A stretch of 64,000 nt of DNA from Pontibacter korlensis (GTDB lineage Bacteria; Bacteroidota; Bacteroidia; Cytophagales; Hymenobacteraceae). The translations under genes were made by a program, and so were the position numbers. Below the pieces are notes generated by a model. That model saw only the letters and a program-made list of their open reading frames with translations. It had not been told where the DNA came from and searched no databases. This document shows, piece by piece, positions 1 to 9,568 of this stretch. Each line of letters begins with the position of its first letter. The first letter of the stretch is position 1. Where the stretch lies: contig NZ_CP009621.1 in NCBI RefSeq assembly GCF_000973725.1, forward strand, positions 3,465,001-3,529,000, in the 5' to 3' direction.

Positions 1-1293
<1,293 letters not shown>

Positions 1294-1398
1294 GGTGCGG
1301 TGCACTGGCCCGCCGCTCTCGTAAATTTCCTTGCTTTTCTCTCCCCCACTTATCATGTCATAAAGCATAGAGCACGCATAGAAACCGTGCAACGATAA

Positions 1399-1507
1399 TG
1401 GTGGCTATGGCCCCGGTGAGCACCTCTTCCCATTCCGAACAGAGCAGTTAAGCCCGGGAGCGCCGATGGTACTGGGGTCACACCCGGGAGAGTAGGTGGC
1501 CGCCAAC
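1399..1507 (+). rRNA. 5S ribosomal RNA
   Basis: About 109 bases with the standard 5S core: CCATTCCGAACAGAGCAGTTAAG followed by a GGTACTG... loop E/helix IV region, and 5'/3' ends that pair (TGGTGGCTATGG with the GTAGGTGGCCGCCA end). It lies roughly 100 bases after the 23S end and directly before a strong terminator, so it closes the rrn operon. Ends may be off by a few bases. Confidence 0.93.
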
Positions 1508-1516
1508 CCCAACAAA

Positions 1517-1558
1517 GGGGCAGCAGGAGACAATCCCGCTGCCCCTTTTCCTTTTTAT
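1517..1558 (+). terminator. rrn operon terminator
   Basis: GGGGCAGC at 1517-1524 pairs with GCTGCCCC at 1538-1545 (with further inner GC pairs), followed by a T-rich run TTTTCCTTTTTAT. Typical intrinsic terminator ending the 23S-5S transcript. Confidence 0.85.
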
Positions 1559-1731
1559 ACACCCACCAGGGAAGGGAAGGGCTAGTCTGAAAGCTATATT
1601 ATCCTCCCTATCCAGAGATGATTCTCTGGTTGATGGCATATAAGACTAAGGAGTGGTTTTATGTTAGTTGCTATACTTATTCAGCTTTTCTTGTTAGCTT
1701 ACAAGAGCATTCCTTCAATAAGGTTCTAATA

Positions 1732-1776
1732 AACAACAGGGGCTGCAGCTAATAAGCTGCAGCCCCTGTTGTTGTA
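1732..1776 (-). terminator. Intrinsic terminator after the aldo/keto reductase gene
   Basis: A perfect inverted repeat with 19-base arms (1732-1750 and 1755-1773) and a 4-base AATA loop, 20 bases beyond the stop of the minus-strand reductase gene. The rest of 1560-1795 shows no gene. Confidence 0.75.
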
Positions 1777-1795
1777 TACTTGCTAGACTATTAAG

Positions 1796-2797
1796 TTAAC
1801 TTACTGGAGCAGGAGTGAACTTGTCTGCAGCAGCAGTAATGGTATCAAGCTCTTCGCTAGTTAAAGTGAACTCTAAAGCTTTAGCATTATCAGCAACCTG
1901 TTGCTCATCGCGGGCACCAACCAACACACAGGCCACTCCAGGTCTGTGGATGGTCCAGTTGATTACTAGTTGTGCAAGTGTAGCGTTATGCTTTTCAGCT
2001 ATAGGTCTAATCTCGTCAAGTAGTGTTTGAGTTCTGCTAATGTTTTCATCAGTGTAAAAGAGGTTACCTTCACGCGTATCGCCTTCATTGAACTGATGCC
2101 CTGGCTTGATTTTACCGGTTAGCAGTCCTCTTTGCAGCGGGCTGTAAGGTATGATACCCAAACCCCTATCAATGGCCTGAGGAACTACATCTTGCTCTAT
2201 ACCTCTGTTGATCATGGAGTAAGGCACTTGATTAGAAGCTAATTGAATAGTCTCTAAGGCCTCTGATACCTGCTCTACATTATAGTTGCATACACCAGCA
2301 GCTCTTACTTTGCCTTGTTCTATAAGGCGCTGTACAGCCTCAAACGTTTCGCTTATAGGCGTAGTAGCGTCAGGCCAGTGAATCTGGTACAAATCAATGT
2401 AATCAGTCTTAAGGCGGCGAAGACTGTCTTCACACTCTTGCATGATTTTCTCTCTGGAAGCCCATTTATACATTTTAAAAGGCTTACCGTCATTGTCTAC
2501 AGAGTCGAAGAAGTACTCTCCCTGCTCTGTTTGCCAGTTCATGCCAAACTTCGTCAAGATTTGGTACTGCTCGCGTGGTATACCTTCCAGTGCTTTGCCC
2601 ACCAACTCTTCGCTGCGGCCGAAGCCATATACTGGTGCTGTGTCTATGGTGGTTATACCTGCATCGAAAGCCGCTTTTATTGCTCTGATAGCGGCCTGCT
2701 CTTCAGCACCGCCCCACATCCATCCTCCAATTGCCCAGGCTCCAAAGGCCATAGGTGTTACCATTACGTCTGATTTACCTAATCTTCTTAGTTCCAT
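1796..2797 (-). CDS. Aldo/keto reductase
   Basis: 333 residues, full length for the family. It would catalyse NADPH-dependent reduction of carbonyl compounds in the cytosol; the substrate cannot be told. The catalytic tetrad is visible: D52 and Y57 in IDTAPVYG, K83 in ILTKFG, H140 in DLYQIHWPD. The C-terminal half carries IPYSPLQRGLLTGK, a common AKR segment, and the NADP-phosphate binding region VLVGARDEQQVADN. The overall pattern resembles the YajO/IolS-like group (AKR11-13). The gene stands alone: a terminator lies downstream and about 360 bases without a gene lie upstream. Confidence 0.92.
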   Translation of the reverse strand: MELRRLGKSDVMVTPMAFGAWAIGGWMWGGAEEQAAIRAIKAAFDAGITTIDTAPVYGFGRSEELVGKALEGIPREQYQILTKFGMNWQTEQGEYFFDSVDNDGKPFKMYKWASREKIMQECEDSLRRLKTDYIDLYQIHWPDATTPISETFEAVQRLIEQGKVRAAGVCNYNVEQVSEALETIQLASNQVPYSMINRGIEQDVVPQAIDRGLGIIPYSPLQRGLLTGKIKPGHQFNEGDTREGNLFYTDENISRTQTLLDEIRPIAEKHNATLAQLVINWTIHRPGVACVLVGARDEQQVADNAKALEFTLTSEELDTITAAADKFTPAPVS

Positions 2798-3156
2798 TAG
2801 TAAGTTCTATTGTTCTTAATCTATTTACTGCAATAATGGAGTTACAACCTCTCCCAACTTAAAATGTTTACGTGATGGGGTACGTATAGGTGTATACCTG
2901 CCACTGGATTGACTGTAAAAGGGCTGTAATAGCTGAGTGTTCAAACTATTATATCATGTAAAAGATTTTGCTTGTCATCAACATATAAAGCATTTTGTTT
3001 TAGAAGTGTAGGAGGAAGTGAGCATCTTCTGTTAGTCTTACTTAGCTTGTTTAGCTTAATTCTAAATTAGGCAGCATATGGTGTGTTTACGCAACAAAGC
3101 CCTTATATGAGCAAGTATAAGTAGTATTGTTTATGTTAAATTAAACGCTACAAGTT
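2798..3156. other. Intergenic region, no gene seen
   Basis: About 360 AT-rich bases between divergent genes. It must hold the promoters of both neighbours but no box fits the Bacteroidota TAnnTTTG consensus convincingly. A copy of the recurrent word GCAAGTATA lies at 3111-3119. Confidence 0.6.
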
Positions 3157-3396
3157 ATGGAAGCTACATGTAACCACTGCACCCATTGGGAGCAGGATCA
3201 AAATAAAGTAAAGTTGCAGAGCCAGGATTTCGGCGTATGTGATGAGTTAACTGGGCAGCATGCAATGGAGCCAGAATATGTATTACCACTGGTACACGAG
3301 GGACCTGAGGACATGAAGCCTCAGCGTTTTGAGATGATTACAGGAGCGATGTTTGGCTGTAACCACTTTAACGAGAGAAAGAATTGGGTAAAGTAA
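3157..3396 (+). CDS. Small cysteine-rich hypothetical protein
   Basis: 79 residues, not recognised. It has an N-terminal CNHC pair (Cys5, Cys8), a Cys near residue 28 (FGVCDEL) and a late GCNHF cysteine, a spacing that could bind zinc or an iron-sulfur cluster. No signal peptide or membrane segment is visible, so it is probably cytosolic. Codon use looks like that of its neighbours and a hairpin structure follows the stop, which supports a real single gene. The start is the only ATG near the open frame's beginning. Function unknown; metal binding is inference from cysteine spacing only. Confidence 0.7.
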   Translation: MEATCNHCTHWEQDQNKVKLQSQDFGVCDELTGQHAMEPEYVLPLVHEGPEDMKPQRFEMITGAMFGCNHFNERKNWVK

Positions 3397-3420
3397 GGTA
3401 CCCGTTGTTTGATAAATTAT

Positions 3421-3464
3421 CAAGAAGGCCTTCTTGCAAACTAGCAAGAAGGCCTTCTTGGTTT
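3421..3464 (+). terminator. Terminator-like duplicated palindrome
   Basis: The 16-base palindrome CAAGAAGGCCTTCTTG occurs twice (3421-3436 and 3445-3460), separated by 8 bases. The two copies can fold separately or with each other into one long stem. It follows the 79-residue gene by 25 bases; the T run after it is weak (GGTTT), so termination is likely but not certain. Confidence 0.55.
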
Positions 3465-3620
3465 AGAAGTATGTGCAGGATCAATAGATGAAGAGCTGCT
3501 TTTAGTAGGGATGGAAGTGCGGTTATTATAGTAGTATGAAATAACTGAATTTTTATTTGCATTTAATTTATAGATAATCGTAGAGTACTATATATTAAGT
3601 CAACACAACACGAAATGTAA

Positions 3621-5087
3621 ATGTTTGAATCCATGGATGTTACTAATGTAAACGCAAACCTGCTAAGGCCGCGGCTTCTGATGCTTTTGTTAGGTTTAGG
3701 ATTGCTCATAACCTCTTGTAGCCAAAAGACAATTACTTCCTCATCAGCAGAAGCGATATCTACTGCAACTACAGACTCCGCTACCGTTAACACTACTGCT
3801 TTTGAGGTACCTGTAGAGTACTACACGCTCGACAATGGTCTTAAAGTAGTGCTCTCGCCTGACCACACGGCGCCCGTAGTAACAGTTGCTGTTTATTATA
3901 ATATAGGCTTTCGTATCGAACCTAAAGACCGGACAGGCTTTGCGCACCTTTTCGAGCATATGATGTTTCAGGGCTCCGAAAATCTTGGCAAGATGGAGTT
4001 TATTCAGTTGGTTCAGAAGAATGGCGGTATCCTGAACGGCAGTACACGTTTCGACTTTACAAATTACTTCGAGATAGTGCCGGCTCATAAACTGGAAACA
4101 ATGCTATGGGCCGAGGCGGACCGTATGAAGGGCCTTAATATCACACAGGATAACTTAACCAACCAACAGGGTGTAGTTAAGAACGAGGTAAAGGTAAATG
4201 TACTGAACCAACCTTATGGAGGTTTCCCATGGCTTGATATGCCACAATACGCCAATAAGAACTGGTATAATGCACATAACTTTTATGGAGACCTGAAAGA
4301 CCTTGACGCAGCCAACCTGGAAGATGTGCAGTCTTTCTTCAAAACCTATTACTCACCTAACAATGCAGCACTGGTGGTGGTAGGAGACTTTGATCCGGCA
4401 CAGGCAAAGGAGTGGGTGCAGCAATATTTTGCAGATATTCCGTCTGCTGCCTTACCGGAGAAAGTAGACTTATCGGAACCTAGGCAGGAGAAGGAGCAGC
4501 GCTTTACTAAAGATGATAAACTGGCAAATAAGCCAGCACTAGCTTTTGCATACCACATGCCAGAACGCAATACACCTGCTTATTATGCCATGGGCTTGCT
4601 AGACCAGATTCTGCTGCAGGGGAAAGATAGCCGCCTATACCAGGCTCTTGTTCAGGAGCGTGGTTACACAGGTTCAGTAAATGGTGGCATAAATGCATAC
4701 CTGGGTAACATGTTCAATTATAACGGCCCAATGCTTTGGATGGGGGACCTGGTATATGATAAGGACGTGGCGGCAGATTCTATCATCAACGTGCTGGACC
4801 AGGAGATAGCGAAACTTCAGCAGAAGGGTGTAAGCCAGGAGCAGCTAGATTTAGCTATGGTGAAGATGCGTTCCTCTTTATACGACCAGGTTAGTCAGCT
4901 TTATGGCTTTGGCAGGGCAGATTTGCTGGCAACCTTCGCCTTGTTTGATGATAACCCTTCACGCATCAATCAGTTGGAGGAGGAGTTCAGAAAGGTAACT
5001 CCGGAACTTATGCAGGAAACGATACGCCAATACCTGCGGCCAACTAACCGAACTATCCTGCTTATAAATCCACAGGCACAGATATAA
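3621..5087 (+). CDS. M16 family zinc metallopeptidase (catalytic), lipoprotein
   Basis: 488 residues. The inverted zinc motif HxxEH is present (H109-L-F-E112-H113) with the distal glutamate E189 about 76 residues later in VVKNEVKVN, as in active pitrilysin/MPP-type peptidases. The C-terminal half-domain carries the substrate-binding QERGYTGSV segment. The N-terminus has a hydrophobic stretch ending in LLITSC (Cys33), a lipobox, so the protein is probably anchored in an envelope membrane. Two in-frame ATGs exist (3621 and 3633); the first is used here. It is followed 11 bases later by a second M16 gene lacking the zinc motif, and the two probably form a heterodimer that degrades peptides in the periplasm. 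Confidence 0.93.
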   Translation: MFESMDVTNVNANLLRPRLLMLLLGLGLLITSCSQKTITSSSAEAISTATTDSATVNTTAFEVPVEYYTLDNGLKVVLSPDHTAPVVTVAVYYNIGFRIEPKDRTGFAHLFEHMMFQGSENLGKMEFIQLVQKNGGILNGSTRFDFTNYFEIVPAHKLETMLWAEADRMKGLNITQDNLTNQQGVVKNEVKVNVLNQPYGGFPWLDMPQYANKNWYNAHNFYGDLKDLDAANLEDVQSFFKTYYSPNNAALVVVGDFDPAQAKEWVQQYFADIPSAALPEKVDLSEPRQEKEQRFTKDDKLANKPALAFAYHMPERNTPAYYAMGLLDQILLQGKDSRLYQALVQERGYTGSVNGGINAYLGNMFNYNGPMLWMGDLVYDKDVAADSIINVLDQEIAKLQQKGVSQEQLDLAMVKMRSSLYDQVSQLYGFGRADLLATFALFDDNPSRINQLEEEFRKVTPELMQETIRQYLRPTNRTILLINPQAQI

Positions 5088-5098
5088 AGAGCATCATC

Positions 5099-6502
5099 AT
5101 GAAAAAGATACTTTCCATATCCCTTAGTATGTTGCTAGCTATGAGCACAAATGTTGTGCTGGCACAGAAGCAAACGCCACCGGAAGGAGGGGAGCCAAAG
5201 AACTTTACTTTACCTGCTAAACAAGAGTTTAAATTGCCTAACGGTCTGGAGGCTACTATGGTGCCTTACGGAGAAATCCCTAAGGTTACAGTAAACCTTG
5301 TGGTGCAGGCGGGTAATGTACACGAGGTGCCAAAAGAAAATGGGCTGGCCGACATAGTTGGAAAACTGATGGAACAGGGCACGGCAACCAGAAATGCATC
5401 TCAGATAGCAGAAGAGGTAGCACGTATGGGTGGCTCACTACATATAAGCATTGGACCTAACCAGACGTACATAAGTGGCGATGTTTTATCAGAATATGGG
5501 CCGGATTTGATCAGGCTGATGGCGGATATACTGAAGGAACCTGCTTTTCCGGAGTCTGAGTTGGAGCGTGTAAAAAATGACTTTAAGCGGCAGATGAACC
5601 TTGCGCGGGCACAGCCTGGTACGCAGGCGCAAATGAAATTTAGCAATGCCCTGTATGGAGATCATCCTTATGGTCGTGGCCTGCCTACCGATGCTGAAAT
5701 AGATGCTTATACACTCGAGCAGGTAAGAGATTTCTACCAGAGGCAGTTTGGGGCACAACGGACAAATATTTACGTGGCTGGTAAGTTTGATGCCAGTGCT
5801 ATGAAAGATGCTATCTCCTCATCACTAAGCGACTGGAGGGAAGGACCTGCTCGTCAGATACCTGTTGCCAAACCTGTAACCAAGAAAAACATGTTTGTGA
5901 TTGACCGGCCAGCGGCTCCACAGTCTACCATTGTTATGGGGTTGCCTGTAGTAGACCCCTCACATCCAGATTATATGGCCTTGCGTGTTACCAACTCCTT
6001 ATTGGGAGGTTCCTTCGGATCACGTATCACCAGAAACATCCGAGAGGATAAAGGGTATACGTACTCTCCATACAGCTCTTTATCTGCACGGTATAAAGTG
6101 GGGGACTGGTACCAGCAGGCTGATGTAACCACTGAACACACGGGCAATTCGCTTAAGGAAATTATGTATGAGATAGAGAGGCTGAGAAAAGAGCCCCCAA
6201 CAGAAGAGGAACTGAAAGGAATAAAGAATTATGAGGCCGGACTCTTTGTGTTACGCAACTCTACACCAGGAGGAATCATCAGCCAGCTTAACTTCCTGGA
6301 CCTGCACGACCTGCCAGAAACTTTCCTGACAAACCAGGTGCAGAACATACATGCTGTTACGCCCGAGCAGGTACAGCAGACAGCAAAACAGTACCTGCGG
6401 CCAAGTGATATGACTTTAGTAGTGGTAGGGGACCGTAAGCAGATTGATAAGCAACTAAAGAAATTTCAGAGTGAGCTGAAGAGTGCTCCTGTAACGCAAT
6501 AA
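5099..6502 (+). CDS. M16 family peptidase homolog, non-catalytic partner
   Basis: 467 residues with a signal peptide (MKKILSISLSMLLAMSTNVVLAQ). The M16 fold is clear from the segments LPNGLEATMVPYGEIPKVTVNLVVQAG and IREDKGYTYSPYSS, but the zinc motif is absent: the aligned position reads NGLADIVGKLMEQG instead of HxxEH. This is the usual pattern of the regulatory or substrate-binding subunit of two-gene M16 peptidases, analogous to MPP-alpha. The R/Y pair expected in the C-terminal domain appears as RNIREDKGYTY. It is co-transcribed with the preceding catalytic gene (11-base gap) and ends at a shared bidirectional terminator. Confidence 0.9.
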   Translation: MKKILSISLSMLLAMSTNVVLAQKQTPPEGGEPKNFTLPAKQEFKLPNGLEATMVPYGEIPKVTVNLVVQAGNVHEVPKENGLADIVGKLMEQGTATRNASQIAEEVARMGGSLHISIGPNQTYISGDVLSEYGPDLIRLMADILKEPAFPESELERVKNDFKRQMNLARAQPGTQAQMKFSNALYGDHPYGRGLPTDAEIDAYTLEQVRDFYQRQFGAQRTNIYVAGKFDASAMKDAISSSLSDWREGPARQIPVAKPVTKKNMFVIDRPAAPQSTIVMGLPVVDPSHPDYMALRVTNSLLGGSFGSRITRNIREDKGYTYSPYSSLSARYKVGDWYQQADVTTEHTGNSLKEIMYEIERLRKEPPTEEELKGIKNYEAGLFVLRNSTPGGIISQLNFLDLHDLPETFLTNQVQNIHAVTPEQVQQTAKQYLRPSDMTLVVVGDRKQIDKQLKKFQSELKSAPVTQ

Positions 6503-6522
6503 CGTTCTTTCCTGAAAAGATA

Positions 6523-6562
6523 AAAAGCCCCACCCTATGTCAGATAAGGTGGGGCTTTTCTT
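6523..6562. terminator. Bidirectional terminator between convergent genes
   Basis: Arms AAAAGCCCCACC (6523-6534) and GGTGGGGCTTTT (6548-6559), with A run before and T run after. It serves the M16 pair on the plus strand and the MORN-repeat gene on the minus strand. Confidence 0.85.
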
Positions 6563-6577
6563 TGGGATAGATACTAC

Positions 6578-7897
6578 TTACTTCTCTTTCTCTTCCTGTA
6601 TCTGGCCATTTCGGTACACTCGGGTTTTCACCACTTTACCTTCAGCGTTGTGGTACTTCCAGGTGCCAGTCTCCCGGTTATTGCGAAATTGCCCCAGCAC
6701 TTCTGTTTTGCCATCTTCAAAGTAAGCTTTGTAAGGGCCGAAGCGCAGTCCATCCTTATGACTTGTCTCGGATTTTAGCTTGCCAGATGGGTAGTAGGTG
6801 AAGCTGCTACCTACAATTTTACCTTTCTCGTACGTATGCTTTTCCTGCACCTGCCCGTTTTCGTGGTAAGTGAGGCGTTCGCCTGTAAGCTTATCGTCGT
6901 TGTAATTTTCGCTGAGCTTGGTCTGCTTGCCGGGGGCGTTGAAGTATTCTTTCCAGTTGCCGTGCTTCTTCTTGTCTTTGAGCTGCTCCTCTGCCTGCAG
7001 GTTACCTGATGGATAGTAGCGCAGGGTTTTGACATTTGTGCCATTGCTGCTAGCTGTAATCTCCTCCTTCAACTTTCCATCCTCGTAGAAATACTGTGCT
7101 GTGCCACTTACTTCTCCGTTTTTGTAGGTAATGATGCTTCGCGGCTTACCGCTTTCATAGTATGACTTGGCTGGTCCATGCATTTTGCCGGCTAAGAACT
7201 GCCCCTCAGTGCTAAACTTGCCGCTGCGATAAAAGCTCTTATAGGTACCCTGCTTTTGTCCGGCTACGTTCTGTACTTCCGTCTCTACCTGACCATTGTC
7301 ATAGAAGGTTTTGTAAGAACCCTGCAGCATACCGTTGGTATAGCTTGCCTCTGTTTCGAGATTACCATTAGAATAGTAAGTCTTAGCCAATCCATTCTGC
7401 TTGCCGTTTCGGTAGGTAATTTCAGATTTTACCTTACCAGATGGGTAATACTCACGCACCACTCCCTCCGGAGACCCGTTTACAAACTCTGTCTCTTTTT
7501 GTAGGGTGCCATCCGGAAAGTATATCTTGAACAGCTTGCTTTGTTGATCGTTCTCAAAGAAGCCTTCCTGCAACACTCTGCCATCGGGGCGATAGGCTTT
7601 AAATGGACCCTGCTTTACATCAAGATGATACGTGAGCTGAAGCTTTGGCTGTCCACCTGGGTAGAACTCTGTGTACACGCTGTCCTTTTTGCCTTCCACA
7701 AACTTTACCAGTGCCTCACGTTCCCCCGTAGGGTAGTAGCGGTTGTAATACCCTACTATAGCAGAGTCCGGCGTAATAAAATACTCTTCCTTTACTTGTG
7801 TAAAGCCTTCATCGTGGTAGGTGACAACCTGTTGCTGTGCCATGGCCATACCTTGTGCAAGACAAGCTGGAAACAGTAAGGCGAGGAGTTTACGCAT
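6578..7897 (-). CDS. MORN/YwqK-type repeat protein, secreted
   Basis: 439 residues, starting with a signal peptide (MRKLLALLFPACLAQGMAMAQ). Almost the whole mature chain consists of 15 or more tandem units of about 23 residues, each with a core such as YYPSGKLKSE or FYDNGQVETE followed by GxxxGxxKxY. These are MORN-repeat variants of the kind annotated as YwqK-family antitoxin, though no toxin gene is nearby and the name says little about function. Bacteroidota carry many such proteins; they probably form an elongated beta-hairpin rod in the periplasm or on the surface. It is a single gene with its own terminator. Confidence 0.85.
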   Translation of the reverse strand: MRKLLALLFPACLAQGMAMAQQQVVTYHDEGFTQVKEEYFITPDSAIVGYYNRYYPTGEREALVKFVEGKKDSVYTEFYPGGQPKLQLTYHLDVKQGPFKAYRPDGRVLQEGFFENDQQSKLFKIYFPDGTLQKETEFVNGSPEGVVREYYPSGKVKSEITYRNGKQNGLAKTYYSNGNLETEASYTNGMLQGSYKTFYDNGQVETEVQNVAGQKQGTYKSFYRSGKFSTEGQFLAGKMHGPAKSYYESGKPRSIITYKNGEVSGTAQYFYEDGKLKEEITASSNGTNVKTLRYYPSGNLQAEEQLKDKKKHGNWKEYFNAPGKQTKLSENYNDDKLTGERLTYHENGQVQEKHTYEKGKIVGSSFTYYPSGKLKSETSHKDGLRFGPYKAYFEDGKTEVLGQFRNNRETGTWKYHNAEGKVVKTRVYRNGQIQEEKEK

Positions 7898-8026
7898 GTT
7901 CTTATTTTATGTGATTATGCTTTAAATGTTCTGAGTGGTAATGCTATACCTGCTGCGTGTATGAACAAGCTGTTTAGCTAAAGCATTCAAATTTATACTT
8001 TTATGCAAATGTACAAGTATAAAAAA

Positions 8027-8055
8027 GAAGCCTTACGTGCTCAACGTAAGGCTTC
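8027..8055 (-). terminator. Terminator of the thiolase gene
   Basis: Arms GAAGCCTTACGT (8027-8038) and ACGTAAGGCTTC (8044-8055). Read on the minus strand the second arm is followed by TTTTTTATAC, a clear U tract, 27 bases after the thiolase stop. Confidence 0.8.
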
Positions 8056-8081
8056 CTGCAAATTATATGCCCGGCGGCACA

Positions 8082-9266
8082 TTATAGTTTCTCGATAACG
8101 ATAGAAGAGGCACCACCGCCACCGTTGCAGATACCGGTTACACCGATCTTACCTCCTTTTTTATCCAGAACGTTGCAAAGTGTGGCAAGTATACGGGCAC
8201 CAGAGGCTCCCAGCGGGTGGCCAAGTGATACGGCTCCTCCGAAAACATTCACCTTGCCGCCTTCCAAGCCAAGCTTTTGGTTGTTGGCAATAGAAACTAC
8301 CGAGAAGGCTTCGTTGATCTCATAGAAATCTACTTCTGATGGATCTACACCTGCGTGTTTCAGTGCTTTTGGTATAGCCAGCGATGGCGTAGTGGTAAAC
8401 CAGATCGGGTCCTGCTCCGCATCGGCAAAGCCACGGATCTTAGCAATCGGCTTCACACCCAGTTCCTCTGCTTTCTCCTTGCTCATCAGTACCACTGCAG
8501 CAGCACCGTCGTTTAGGGTGGAGGCATTGGCAGCTGTAACTGTACCAGCTTTATCAAACACTGGCTTCAATCCAGGTATCTTATCAAAGTTAACTTTTCT
8601 AAACTCTTCGTCTTCAGCTACAACAATTGGGTCTTTACCGCGCTGTGGCACTTCTACGGGCACAATCTCATCCTTCAGCAAACCAGCCTCTGCAGCCTCA
8701 GCTACTTTTTTGTAGGAGCTTATGGCATACTCATCCTGCATTTCGCGCGTGATCTTTAGTTCTTTGGCCGTGTTCTCCGCTGCATTACCCATATGAAAGT
8801 CGTTGTACACATCCCAAAGGCCGTCTTTCAGCAGGCCGTCTGTCATCTGGCCGTGGCCAAGCTTGGCTCCAAAACGCGCCTTCTCGAGGTAGTAAGGCAC
8901 ATTGCTCATGCTCTCCATACCGCCTGCCACTATCACATCTTTATGGCCCAGCATAATAGCCTGCGCTGCGAACATGATGGCTTTCGAACCTGAGGCACAA
9001 ACTTTATTGACAGTAGTACACTCCACCTCATGGCCTAATCCGGCAAAGATAGCTGCCTGGCGAGCAGGAGCTTGGCCAAGGTTGGCAGAGATTACGTTAC
9101 CCATAATCACTTCCTGCACCTGGCTTTTATCTACGCCGGCTTTTTCCAGAGCTCCTTTTATGGCAGCAGCACCAAGCTGTGTAGCTGAAAGGCTAGCCAG
9201 GGCTCCACCAAATGAGCCGATTGGAGTACGAACTGCTGAGATAATATATACTTCTTTTACTTGCAT
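8082..9266 (-). CDS. Acetyl-CoA C-acetyltransferase (thiolase)
   Basis: 394 residues, the normal length of thiolase II. It condenses two acetyl-CoA to acetoacetyl-CoA or runs the reverse cleavage, in the cytosol. The acyl-accepting cysteine is C90 in NKVCASGSK. The second catalytic region is present as NEAFSVV, GHPLGASGAR (catalytic His) and CNGGGGASS (the deprotonating Cys near residue 380). N-terminal VRTPIGSFGG is also characteristic. No neighbouring beta-oxidation or PHB genes are seen, so the pathway (fatty-acid breakdown, ketone body or isoprenoid supply) cannot be assigned. It is monocistronic with a good terminator. Confidence 0.94.
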   Translation of the reverse strand: MQVKEVYIISAVRTPIGSFGGALASLSATQLGAAAIKGALEKAGVDKSQVQEVIMGNVISANLGQAPARQAAIFAGLGHEVECTTVNKVCASGSKAIMFAAQAIMLGHKDVIVAGGMESMSNVPYYLEKARFGAKLGHGQMTDGLLKDGLWDVYNDFHMGNAAENTAKELKITREMQDEYAISSYKKVAEAAEAGLLKDEIVPVEVPQRGKDPIVVAEDEEFRKVNFDKIPGLKPVFDKAGTVTAANASTLNDGAAAVVLMSKEKAEELGVKPIAKIRGFADAEQDPIWFTTTPSLAIPKALKHAGVDPSEVDFYEINEAFSVVSIANNQKLGLEGGKVNVFGGAVSLGHPLGASGARILATLCNVLDKKGGKIGVTGICNGGGGASSIVIEKL

Positions 9267-9568
9267 AGTTTTGATGTTTTTGTTGGGTTACGTTGTGAAG
9301 TTACAGGGATTTGGTCTCAAAACCAAACGAGCGTTAGCTTTGCAAACAGCTCCTTATCATCTAACAAGTTGTCGAGCATCAGGAGTGATTATGATAGGTG
9401 TTGAAGGCAAAACGCGCATGTTTTTGGAGTTGTTAAACACATAGGTTTAAAGGTAATTTTAAACCACACCCGCCTATACGAGTCTAATCCTTCAGCGGCT
9501 GCACTCTTGCAGATTATGCTTAATTTTGATTTTTTCACTTACCTAATAACCAATCTGTTTCACCCGAA
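9267..9568. other. Divergent intergenic region
   Basis: 302 bases between the thiolase and the S9 peptidase genes. No gene is seen. It holds a plausible -7 box for the peptidase gene (see 9521-9528). Confidence 0.55.
9521..9528 (+). promoter_or_regulatory. Candidate promoter -7 box of the S9 peptidase gene
   Basis: TAATTTTG fits the Bacteroidota consensus TAnnTTTG and lies 40 bases before the start codon. No matching TTTG -33 box is found at the usual spacing, so support is partial. Confidence 0.35.

Noticed and set aside
6578..7897. YwqK-type antitoxin as part of a toxin-antitoxin pair
   Set aside because: The neighbours are an M16 peptidase operon and a thiolase gene; no toxin candidate is present, so the name reflects only repeat similarity.
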